From: Pyrobaculum oguniense TE7
GTDB lineage: Archaea > Thermoproteota > Thermoprotei > Thermoproteales > Thermoproteaceae
Direction: 5' to 3'
Assembly: GCA_000247545.1 (NCBI GenBank)
Contig: CP003316.1
Location: 1,149,233 to 1,213,232 of the forward strand
DNA length: 64,000 bases
Shown here: positions 35,533 to 43,800 of the stretch, one piece after another
How the letters are laid out: each line of letters starts with the position of its first letter
Numbering within the stretch: the stretch's first letter is position 1
The notes under the pieces: model-generated
Database searches by the model: none
Told to the model about the DNA's origin: nothing
What the model saw: the letters and a program-made list of their open reading frames with translations, nothing else
Made by a program: the position numbers and the translations under genes

Positions 35533-36515
35533 TCCTCCACTACGTAGACGTCTCTGACATCCCAGCCAAACTCAACAACGTCGCCAACAGACACCGGGGT
35601 CTCCAGATCTACATAAGCCTTGTAAATGTGCCCATTGCTCTGTATCTCGACTTTGAGGTAGTGCCACAGAAACGTCACGTCGACTACTTGGCCCTTTAGT
35701 TTATAAGTGGCATTACCCCCAATGACGACGTCCTCCGGCCTAATCACGGCGTATCCCTTCTCGCCTAGGCCCAGCGCCGAGGTAGGCACTATATTGGCCT
35801 CACCGAAAAACTCGGCAACAAAACGGTTCTTAGGCTTCTTATAAAGTTCGATAGGCTTTCCCACCTGGACCATCTCGCCTTCTTTCATTAAGGCAATGCG
35901 GTCGCCGATTTCCACAGCCTCGAAACGGTCGTGCGTAACGTAGATCAGAGTAAATCCAAGTTTGCTGTGCAATATCTTCAACTCTTCGAGTAGGCGATTT
36001 TTGATATCGAGATCCACGTGGCTAAACGGCTCGTCAAGTAGGAGAACCTCCGGCTCCACCACAAGAGCCCTTGCCAGGGCCACCCTCTGCTGTTGCCCAC
36101 CAGACAACTCGTGAACCCTCCTCTTCAGGAAAAGGTCGGGATCTAGCCTGACTAGCTCCAGAGCCCAACGTACTTTCCTCCTAACTTCGTCGTCGGGCAC
36201 CTTTCTTATTCTTAGCCCAAACGCCACATTCTCAAACACGTCAAGGTGAGGGAACAAGGCCAGGTCTTGAAACACCATTGAGACGCCTCTCCTGTCGGGA
36301 GGCAATTCTGTGACGTCGCGACCGCCGATGTAGACCCTCCCCCTGGTAGGCGTGATAAGACCCGCAATAGTCCTGAGCAGGGTGGACTTTCCGGAGCCAG
36401 AAGGACCTAGAAGAACAAGGCCCTCACCTCCTTCCACAAAGAGGCTCACCCCCTTTAGGGCTTGGAATGAGCCGTATTGCACCGACACGTCCTTAAGCTC
36501 AACGGAAAGCCCCAC
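35529..36515 (-). CDS. ABC transporter ATP-binding protein, PotA/FbpC-like
   Basis: A 328-residue ATPase with Walker A GPSGSGKST near 35, the signature LSGGQQQRVALARAL near 132, Walker B VLLLDEPFSHVD near 155 and the switch His in YVTHDRFEA. A C-terminal TOBE-type beta domain (FFGEANIVPTSALG and onwards) is present, as in PotA and FbpC. The frame opens at TTG 36527, but a TATA box (GTTTAAAAAC on the opposite reading, 36534-36543) is centred about 23 nt before an in-frame GTG at 36515, so that start is preferred. It heads the three-gene operon. Confidence 0.87.
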   Translation of the reverse strand: MGLSVELKDVSVQYGSFQALKGVSLFVEGGEGLVLLGPSGSGKSTLLRTIAGLITPTRGRVYIGGRDVTELPPDRRGVSMVFQDLALFPHLDVFENVAFGLRIRKVPDDEVRRKVRWALELVRLDPDLFLKRRVHELSGGQQQRVALARALVVEPEVLLLDEPFSHVDLDIKNRLLEELKILHSKLGFTLIYVTHDRFEAVEIGDRIALMKEGEMVQVGKPIELYKKPKNRFVAEFFGEANIVPTSALGLGEKGYAVIRPEDVVIGGNATYKLKGQVVDVTFLWHYLKVEIQSNGHIYKAYVDLETPVSVGDVVEFGWDVRDVYVVEE

Positions 36516-36570
36516 GCCAACCCTCAAAAAACTGTTTAAAAACTAAAACCCCATAATACCGTATCAGATC

Positions 36571-36590
36571 TAATTTTTCTAGAAAAATTA
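36571..36590. promoter_or_regulatory. 20-bp perfect palindrome in the divergent promoter
   Basis: TAATTTTTCTAGAAAAATTA is self-complementary over all 20 bases. It lies between the leftward ABC operon (promoter near 36538) and the rightward gene at 36618. A second, imperfect copy of its core (TTCTACCAGAA, about 36603-36613) is next to the rightward start. It probably binds a dimeric regulator. Confidence 0.5.
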
Positions 36591-36617
36591 ATAAACAGAT
36601 TTATTCTACCAGAAAAT

Positions 36618-37163
36618 ATGAGTTGGGGCAGAATTATGTTAGCAATAGGGTCTCTACAATTTATCATTGCAATGTTAGTTGCAGAACAGCTGTACCCAGG
36701 CTACAACCCACTAGTAAACTACATCAGCGACTTAGGCGCCCTCAAAGCGCCCACAGCCACGCTTTTCAACACAAGCGTCGCGCTTCTTGGAATCTTCGGA
36801 ATAATAGCCGCCATACTTCTTAGAAAAGAGATTGGGATCGTGGGCACTGCACTCTTAGCGCTGGCATCGGCGGGGGCTATCGGCGTTGGGGCCTTTCCCG
36901 AGGACTACGGCACTCCACACACCATCTCCGCACTAATAACCTTCCTATTCGGAGCATTGGCAGTTATGGTAATTGGACTAAGGAGAGGCGGCGCTTTTAA
37001 GCCATTTGGACTCGCCATGGGCGCCATAGCCCTAGTAGCACTGGCCCTCTTCATCCCACGCGTGCAGACACCGCTGGGGATAGGCGGAATAGAGAGACTA
37101 ATCGCCTACCTAATACTTATATTCCTATTAGTCTACGGACTCAGTGGGCAAAAAATTGGTTAA
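36618..37163 (+). CDS. DUF998-like integral membrane protein
   Basis: A 181-residue protein with about six hydrophobic segments covering nearly its whole length. YPGYNPLVNYISDLGAL near 26-42 and a PEDYGTPHTISAL segment near 94-106 between helices match the DUF998 family pattern (NxxSDLG with a downstream conserved Pro/Glu/His loop). The function is unknown. It is divergent from the ABC operon and overlaps the next gene by 20 nt. Confidence 0.7.
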   Translation: MSWGRIMLAIGSLQFIIAMLVAEQLYPGYNPLVNYISDLGALKAPTATLFNTSVALLGIFGIIAAILLRKEIGIVGTALLALASAGAIGVGAFPEDYGTPHTISALITFLFGALAVMVIGLRRGGAFKPFGLAMGAIALVALALFIPRVQTPLGIGGIERLIAYLILIFLLVYGLSGQKIG

Positions 37164-37455
37164 AGTCGTAGCCGCAATACCCTCCAGCCATAGGCATTTG
37201 AGAATGCTCCTCTTTTTCGACGACGGAGAAGTGGTCTTGCTTACCGAGGCGTTGGTGGCCGGCATAGCTAGAGCCTACATCGACGTGGTGGCGCACCCCA
37301 CGCGGCGGGGGGTGGTGCTATGTGCAGACGAGGTAGATGGCAAGCCAGGCTACGCAAAGACGCAGTTGGTGGAGTGCGGGGGCGAGGAGGAGGCTGTTGC
37401 AGAGGTAGACGCCTTTCTAGAAAGACTTAGGCTTGCACAGGGCAAGCCTTCTTGA
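37144..37455 (+). CDS. Small unknown protein, 103 aa
   Basis: A 103-residue cytoplasmic protein with a beta-rich N-terminal half (VKVVAAIPSSHRHLRMLLFF, DDGEVVLLTEALVAGIARAYIDV) and a helical acidic end. No family was recognised. The GTG start at 37144 lies inside the end of the DUF998 gene; TTG at 37156 is an alternative. Its last 39 nt overlap the convergent argH end. Codon pattern and beta/alpha alternation make it look like a true gene. Confidence 0.5.
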   Translation: MGKKLVKVVAAIPSSHRHLRMLLFFDDGEVVLLTEALVAGIARAYIDVVAHPTRRGVVLCADEVDGKPGYAKTQLVECGGEEEAVAEVDAFLERLRLAQGKPS

Positions 37456-38706
37456 CGCCGATTTTCTCACCTCTTCGGGATTTGCAGAGCCGAGTACAGG
37501 TCTCTTCAGCGCCTCGTCCACTGTCAACAACCGCGCCTTGCCTTCCCTAATCTCCAATGCTAGTTCAAAATAGGCCTTTCTAAAAGGCACCCCCCGCAAG
37601 GCCCTTTCCTCCGCCGTGTCTGAAGAGGTGGCGTAATAGAGCTCGGCGTCTCTCCGCCCCTTTTCACAATTGAACTTCATCTTCTCGACGAAATCCGCCA
37701 ACACTTCAACCCCCTCGATTGCTATGTTTAAGATGTCCCAGAGGTGGCGGGTGGCCTCTTGTAGATCTAGGCTGTAGCCTAGGCCTACCTTCGCCACGAC
37801 GCCGCTCAGCGCCGCGTAGTGGCCCACCGCCTCCTCTGACCTTGCGCGGAGAACCTCCAGCGTGACCAGGTTCCGTTTGTGGGGCATTATGCTACTCGTA
37901 GATACGTGCTCCGGAGGGGCCTCCACGTATCCTAGCGAGGGGTTATTCCAGCGGATAAAGTCGTCCACCGCTCTCGAAAGCTCCACGAGGAACGAGGCGA
38001 CGGCGGAGGCCAGCGCCAAGGCGAAGAACCTGCCGCCGGACGCGTACAGCGTGTTCTCCACCACGTCCTTAAAACCGGCCAATACACCCAACCTGCGCCT
38101 ATCTATCGGCGTCCTCACGCCACCCGCGGGGCCGGCGCCGAGCGGCGACCTCTTGGCCAAGTCCTCCGTTGCCGTGAGCATGTGGAGAAACTCCGCCACG
38201 AGCTCGTCTATAGCAAGAAGGTAGTGCCCAAAGGTGATGACTTGGGCGTGTTGGAAGTGGGTAAAGCTAGGCATTGGGCAGTCGGCGTATTTCAAAGCCT
38301 TCGCGGCGAGGATGCACCTCAGTCTAGCCGCCGCGTCGCGCAACGCGCCGATCTTCCTAAGAGCTGCCAGGCGGATCGCCGCGGCGACGTGGTCATTGCG
38401 CGAACGGGCTAGCCCCACCCAGCCTCCCACCTCCTCGCCAAGCTTGTCTATAAGCCACTTCTCCAAGGCCTCGTGGACATCTTCAAACTCCCCCCTGAGA
38501 AGCTCTGTGGGATCGACCTCCACTAGGGCCGCCACTATTTTCTCTGCAGTCTCTTTCCCCAACACGCCGATTTCTGCCAAGTGCGTCACATGGGCTTTCA
38601 TAACCTTTACCACCTCCTCCGCTATCTCAGCGTCGTCCCTAATACTCGAGGTATAGCGCTGTACCAAGTCGCCCCGCCCCCCGATCCAAGACCTGTAAAA
38701 GCTCAT
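37417..38706 (-). CDS. argH: Argininosuccinate lyase
   Basis: Splits argininosuccinate into arginine and fumarate. The 429 residues show the fumarase/aspartase superfamily signature SSIMPHKRN near 265-273, HFQHAQVITFGHYLL near 148, and the N-terminal YTSSIRDDAEIAEEV. Its ATG overlaps the stop of a 51-residue zinc-ribbon gene, and argG follows upstream, so argG - zinc ribbon - argH are probably read together leftwards. The length is slightly shorter than the usual 450-460. Confidence 0.93.
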   Translation of the reverse strand: MSFYRSWIGGRGDLVQRYTSSIRDDAEIAEEVVKVMKAHVTHLAEIGVLGKETAEKIVAALVEVDPTELLRGEFEDVHEALEKWLIDKLGEEVGGWVGLARSRNDHVAAAIRLAALRKIGALRDAAARLRCILAAKALKYADCPMPSFTHFQHAQVITFGHYLLAIDELVAEFLHMLTATEDLAKRSPLGAGPAGGVRTPIDRRRLGVLAGFKDVVENTLYASGGRFFALALASAVASFLVELSRAVDDFIRWNNPSLGYVEAPPEHVSTSSIMPHKRNLVTLEVLRARSEEAVGHYAALSGVVAKVGLGYSLDLQEATRHLWDILNIAIEGVEVLADFVEKMKFNCEKGRRDAELYYATSSDTAEERALRGVPFRKAYFELALEIREGKARLLTVDEALKRPVLGSANPEEVRKSASRRLALCKPKSF

Positions 38707-38858
38707 GCAACTTCTACCCTCTCGGTGAGGAGCTCAGTCCCGCACCGGGGACAGCAGTATGTAATGACGACGTAGCGCCTAGTTTGGTTCTTCCTGCTAC
38801 ACTCCACCGGACGGACCGGCTTCTTGCAGTTTGGACACACCACAGTCCGTTGCCCCAT
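38703..38858 (-). CDS. 51-residue zinc-ribbon protein between argG and argH
   Basis: A short frame from ATG 38858 to TGA 38703-38705, overlapping argH by ATGA. It encodes two zinc knuckles, CPNC near residue 8 and CPRC near 37, separated by a basic stretch (CSRKNQTRRYVVITY). It may be a zinc-ribbon adaptor or a small nucleic-acid-binding protein. An A/T-rich box (TATTTATATTTTAA on this strand, about 38875-38888) lies upstream. Its place between two arginine genes is suggestive, but nothing shows a role in arginine synthesis. Confidence 0.7.
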   Translation of the reverse strand: MGQRTVVCPNCKKPVRPVECSRKNQTRRYVVITYCCPRCGTELLTERVEVA

Positions 38859-38906
38859 CGCCGCTTGAAAAAGTTAAAATATAAATACTTATTCGAGGTA
38901 TATAGA

Positions 38907-40112
38907 CTATTTTCTCCTACGCAAGGCGGTGAGGGAGTGAAGGCTCCAAATCTCGATAAAGCCCCTCGCCTCCTCGTCTGTGGGGTACCACCCCCTGGAG
39001 TAGTCGGCAAGCTCGTGGCTATAGCCGCCGTACGGCGACTCCCTCCCCACCACCCAGAGGGCGCCCTTGTACAGCTTCACCTTGACCTCCCCAGTGACCC
39101 ACTTCTCCATCTCCTCAGCCGCTTTTTCCAGCGCTGTGCGTAGCGGCTCCACCCACAGCCCCTGGTACACCAAATCCGCCCACTGCGGGTCCAAGACGTA
39201 GTGCTTAAACCTCAGCTCCCTCGGCGTGAGGACGAGCTTCTCCAAATCCCTGTGGGCGTGGTAGAGGATGACCGCCGCCGGCGCCTCGTAGACCTCCCTG
39301 CTCTTAAAGCCCACAAGCCTATTCTCAATGTGGTCTATGCGGCCCACGGCGTTGGCGCCCCCCACGTGGTTTAGGAAGGAGATGAGTGAGACCAGCTCCA
39401 TCTTCTCGCCGTTAACCGCAACGGGGAGCCCCCTCTCGAACTCAATCGTCAAATATGCAGGCTCCGCGGGGGCCTTGTCCGGCGGCACTGTCCACTTAAA
39501 GGCGTCCTCCGGCGGCTCCGCGGCCGGGTCGTCCAGAGGGCCTCCCTCGATTGACCTAGACCAGAGGTTGTCGTCTATGCTGTACTTCTTGTGCTCCTCC
39601 CCCACTGGGAGGCCGTGCCTCTTGGCGTACTCCACCTCCTCCGCCCTAGTCATGCCCCAGATCCTGGCCGGCGCGATTATCTTGAGATCTGGCGCCAGCG
39701 CCTTCGCCGTGATGTCAAACCTCACCTGGTCGTTCCCCTTACTCGTCGATCCGTGCGCCACGGCGTCTGCCCCGACGCGGCGCGCCACCTCCACCACCTT
39801 CTCCACTATCAACGGCCGCGCAAGCGCCGTCCCCAAGGGATAGAGGCCCTCGTACATACCATTCATAACAATCGCCTTTGCTATATACCTCTCGGCGAAT
39901 TCCCGCCTAGCATCTATATAGAAGTGTTGCCTAGCGCCAGCCTTGTAGGCCCTCTCCTCGATTCTGGAGAAGTCGTCCTCCTGACCTACATCCACGGTCA
40001 CTGTGTATACCTCCGCGCCGAATTTTTCAGAAAGCCACTTAATAGCTACGGTAGTGTCTAGACCCCCGGAGTAGGCCAAAACGATTTTGCTCGCCCCGAT
40101 TTCATGACCCAT
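38907..40112 (-). CDS. argG: Argininosuccinate synthase
   Basis: Joins citrulline and aspartate with ATP. The P-loop [12 protein letters not shown] is at 14-25, [14 protein letters not shown] near 118, and [19 protein letters not shown] near 170 is characteristic. At 401 residues the length is normal. A TATA-like GTATTTATAC (about 40123-40132, opposite reading) precedes the ATG at 40112. The stop codon of a small upstream gene abuts the ATG directly. Confidence 0.95.
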   Translation of the reverse strand: MGHEIGASKIVLAYSGGLDTTVAIKWLSEKFGAEVYTVTVDVGQEDDFSRIEERAYKAGARQHFYIDARREFAERYIAKAIVMNGMYEGLYPLGTALARPLIVEKVVEVARRVGADAVAHGSTSKGNDQVRFDITAKALAPDLKIIAPARIWGMTRAEEVEYAKRHGLPVGEEHKKYSIDDNLWSRSIEGGPLDDPAAEPPEDAFKWTVPPDKAPAEPAYLTIEFERGLPVAVNGEKMELVSLISFLNHVGGANAVGRIDHIENRLVGFKSREVYEAPAAVILYHAHRDLEKLVLTPRELRFKHYVLDPQWADLVYQGLWVEPLRTALEKAAEEMEKWVTGEVKVKLYKGALWVVGRESPYGGYSHELADYSRGWYPTDEEARGFIEIWSLHSLTALRRRK

Positions 40113-40282
40113 CTAAGATGGGGGTATAAATACATAATATTTTTCCTTAACAACAATTTTGTAATCTCTCCTCCTCGCCTCTTCTACTTTGGCGGCTTCA
40201 TAGTATGTGTATATCACCCCCGTACTCTCTCCACATCCACCTCTACCCACTCGCCGCACGCCGCCACAAAGGCCCTAGTCAT
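40113..40282 (-). pseudogene. Small gene interrupted at a G5 tract (about 56 codons if joined)
   Basis: An ATG at 40282 overlaps the preceding stop by ATGA and reads MTRAFVAACGEWVEVDVERVRG to a TGA at 40214-40216. A second frame begins at GTG 40217 across the same spot and reads VIYTYYEAAKVEEARRRDYK and on to PPS with TAG at 40113. The join is a run of five G (40217-40221). One extra G would fuse them into a single 56-residue protein. Alternatively they are two tiny coupled genes (GTGA). No family is recognised. The TAG abuts the argG start. Confidence 0.4.
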
Positions 40283-40575
40283 GGACTCCCGCTCTGAAGC
40301 ACGTGCTCGGCCTCCTCCATGGCCTTGGCTGGGTCTCCCTTTGTGAAAGTTAGGCGTGGTCCAAGAGCGGCGAATTTCGTCTTTGCCTCGTACTCCAGCA
40401 CTACCCACTCCTTCGCCATCACCGTCCGCACAAGCTCCACCTCAACCGCCTCTGCGTCTAGGCACTCCCTAACTGCGTTTTTCACCGCTCCGGTTATCAG
40501 CCCCCGGCGCGTTAAGTCCTCAAAAGTCAGCTTAGTTTCCACAAATTCGTCACAGGCGTAGATGTAGCCCTTCAT
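40279..40575 (-). CDS. Unknown protein, 98 aa, in tiny-gene cluster beside PaREP2
   Basis: A 98-residue soluble protein beginning MKGYIYACDEFVETKLTFED, rich in Val/Glu/Ala, without a recognised motif. ATG 40575 overlaps the stop of the preceding small frame (ATGA), and its own stop overlaps the next ATG (ATGA). This overlap chain on both sides supports a real gene. It is divergent from the PaREP2 gene at 40.9 kb. GTG at 40584 is an alternative start. Confidence 0.5.
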   Translation of the reverse strand: MKGYIYACDEFVETKLTFEDLTRRGLITGAVKNAVRECLDAEAVEVELVRTVMAKEWVVLEYEAKTKFAALGPRLTFTKGDPAKAMEEAEHVLQSGSP

Positions 40576-40745
40576 ACCCACCACACCGTGTACTCAACCT
40601 CCCCCACAGCCCTTATCACCACCGCGGAGACCTTGTAGCGCACATGGCCGGTGGCCTCCGCCTTCACTGGCTCTCCGCCCAGCTTTATCTCCACTCTGCC
40701 CACCAGCGGCGCGTCCCTCACCGCCCTGAAGATTTCGGTGTCCAC
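40572..40745 (-). CDS. Unknown small protein, about 57 aa
   Basis: A frame from GTG 40745 to TGA 40572-40574, overlapping the next ATG by ATGA. It reads DTEIFRAVRDAPLVGRVEIKL, then GGEPVKAEATGHVRYKVSAV and ends EVEYTVWWV, a beta-strand-like alternation. The frame stays open upstream to 40795 without a normal start, so it could be the 3' remnant of a longer gene broken where the PaREP2 gene begins on the other strand. Function unknown. Confidence 0.4.
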   Translation of the reverse strand: MDTEIFRAVRDAPLVGRVEIKLGGEPVKAEATGHVRYKVSAVVIRAVGEVEYTVWWV

Positions 40746-40863
40746 ATATAACGGCTCCAGCGGCCGTAATAGCCGTCTCGGCGTGTCTAGACTCCCTCAG
40801 CACGACTCCCGGCGGACGCCTCTACGCGGCTTGCTGCCGGTTTCCCCACGCCGTGGGATCGGC

Positions 40864-43800
40864 GTGTTGCCCGCTAAGCTGGTTTTAAGCTCTGCGAGGG
40901 GCGTGGAGGAGGCCGACACGCCGCCGATAAGCCGCGTGGAGGCGGAGCACGAGGCCCTCAAGGCTGTCGCTACAATCGAAGAGGCGCTTATCCCGGCCGC
41001 AGTATCCGCAATGGGCGTTGTGGGGGCAATAGCGACACACGACGTTGTCCTCGGCGCCGCGACCCCAATCGCCGCCGCCATTGCGTTGGCCAAGGCAGAC
41101 CAGCTTAAAGAGGCCGTCAAGAAGGCCAAGGAGGCGGCGGAGAGGATATACGAGGCGGCGAGGGAGCTGTGGGAGGCGGCCAAGGTAACGCTGGAGAGAA
41201 TCATCGAGATTGTGGTAGAGGCAATCGCAAGGGCTCTTGACTACGTAAAGGCGCATTGGTTTGTACTGGCCGCCGCGGAGGCCTGGCTGATTGCGTATTC
41301 GCTGGCGCAACAGCTGGACTACCAGCTGTGGCAAGAGCACGTCGCCAAGTTAGCGCCTATCATTGTCGGGGCGCCGAAGTTCGAGAAGTTTAAGCCGGCG
41401 CTGGATGAGGAGGGGCCGGGGCTCTTCAAGGTTGCTGACTACGTCCGCCGCGTCAAGACCGTTGAGGCCGTAAAGAAGCTCTTCGAGGCGGCCAGGGAGG
41501 CTGTGCGCGAAGGCGGAGAAGGGGGCGAGGAGGGGAAGGCCCGAGACCCGGAGATGCGCCTGGCGTGGCATAAGCTACGGGAGACAGTAATAAACGTCAA
41601 CCAGCATCGAGAGCCAGAGGAGAGGCTTAGGGCTGAGGACGTGGCCGCGCTTTGGGCCATGTTCGAGACTTATCTAAAGGAGGTGGAAGGGAGAGTCGAG
41701 GAGGTACGGCGGGAGGTCGAAAAGGCGGTGGACGAGCTGTTGAGGACAGAAAAGGCCGAAATCTCGGCGGGGAAGATAGGGGAGTTTGAGGAGTTCGTTA
41801 GGCATATCGCTTACGACTTCAAGACCTTCTGCGACGTGGTGGTGAGAAATGCAGAGGAGATAGCCGGCAGAGAAAACGCACAGCTACTTAGAAACACATT
41901 TACGATTACCGACCTCGCCGACGGGCTTGCCATGGCCACTACAAAGGAGTTCAGCATACTGGGAAGGGCTACTCCTGCCGATAAGGCTATGGCGTTTTTC
42001 AAGGGGCTTGCGGAGGGCGCGGCTTGGAGCCGCGTGGTGCTAAAGGCCGTTGAGAGGGGAGAGGCGTATAGGGCGCTGGCCCTGGCGTCGACGACTGCGC
42101 ACGACAATTACGGCGCTAGTGTTGAAACCGACGACAAGAAGGCGTGGCGCGAAATGGTCGTCCGTACCGCTGACTGGCTACGGGAAATGGGCATCGAGAA
42201 GTTCGCGCTCCGCCGCAACGGAGACGTGGTGGAGATCATCGTCGGCGACAAGGTTGTGGCCGTTGTGGAGACGAAAACTATAGGTGAGAGGATTGTCTCC
42301 TTTATCGCAACAGGCGACCTCGCAAGGGCGTATACAGAAGAGGCCGTGAAGAGGCTTGAAAACGTGGACAGGGGCGAAGCGGAGCCGTACCAACTACGTG
42401 CGCTTCTCGTAACCGACGGGAGCTACAATGCAAGAAACAAGCATGTCGAAGCCGACACTACCTCTTTACTCCAAGCAGCCAGGCTTAAGCGTCTCGGCTT
42501 TAATGTATATCCTACTAATAATGTCAGCATGACCAAAGAAGGTCCCAAGCCGGAGCTCCACGTAGTGCTAAGCTGCGAGGAGGGAAAGAAAGTTATTGAG
42601 TTGGTTAAGAGCGACTTGAAAGACGGGGTAAAGAGATTGAGGAGCGATCCACGGCTGAGGAGACGGCTCTTGGCCAAGGCGCTGGAGTACCTCGACCAAG
42701 TGGAGATCTCAGTGCAAGGCGCCGACAAGGAGATGGAAGAGGGCCGGCGGATTATCGAAGAGGTAAGGCAGAAAATTAGGGAGAGGGTGAAGAGGTTTTT
42801 AGACGAGCTTAGGCTTGGAGAGGGCGGGAAGGTGTGCCTTGCCGGTTGCCAATTCAGCGAGTATACACTGAGCTATAAGCACGAGCCCTACGCCCGTGTG
42901 GTGGCACCTCTTATCCACTATATAGCTGAAGACGCGCCGAGGGAAGAGGTAATGAAGTTCTTAGCGGAGCTGATACTATATGACGGAAACGTGTCGCCTG
43001 AAAGGGTGCTTCTCACCATGGGTAATTTCCACTTTGAAGAGCAGTCGAATGCACTTCCGCTGGACGTGTACGACAAGCTGGCCTTATTTATAACCTTTGC
43101 CGCAAAGTACAACGTAGGGATGAAGAACATATATATTAAACTGTCCGCTGAGAAGGCAAACGCGGTGAAGAAGTTTATTGAGGTGATGATATACTTTGAC
43201 AAGTGGTACGCCGCGGAGATGTTTGCACAAGCATGGGCCAGCCTTGACGCCGACTGGAAGTTCGGTAGAGAACAGGAGCTGTACGCCGATCATCTATTTA
43301 ACAAGTCGCAAAAGGCAAGAGGGTACATAGAGGACTATGCAAATAACGTGAAGATTGAGCACGTAGTGAGGAGGGACAAAGCCACCGTCTACTTCAAAAA
43401 CGAAAACGGAAGTGAAATCGCTCATATAAACATTGGGTGGGACGGCCATAGCCTACTTGCAAAGTTCAAGGGCGCTAGGGAGAGGGCAGAGCGGTTGGCC
43501 GCAATCTTGAACGCCTTGGGGGCTGATGTGGAAGTTAGGGAGGACGTTAGCATGTGGTCCGTTCGGCTGTACACCGACGCCATCACAGCCATCCGCCGAC
43601 CCGAGTGGCTGGAGGCGGTTAGGGCGCTGGTGAAGGAGTTGTACAAGAACAGAAAGATCACCAAGGAGCAGAGAGACCGGCTTCTTGGGAAAATAGCCGC
43701 AGGACCAAACGTCGTGGAGATCGCAAGTGTCGGGATGAGCATAACCCTAGATGAGAAGGAGGTGAAGACAAGTAAATACAGGTCTCTGAAGATCATTTAC

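Noticed and set aside
40651-40863. An N-terminal extension of the PaREP2-type protein from GTG 40651
   Set aside because: The translated stretch is low-complexity and protein-unlike (Ser/Arg/Pro rich), and the opposite strand in the same place carries coding-like small frames with ATGA overlaps.
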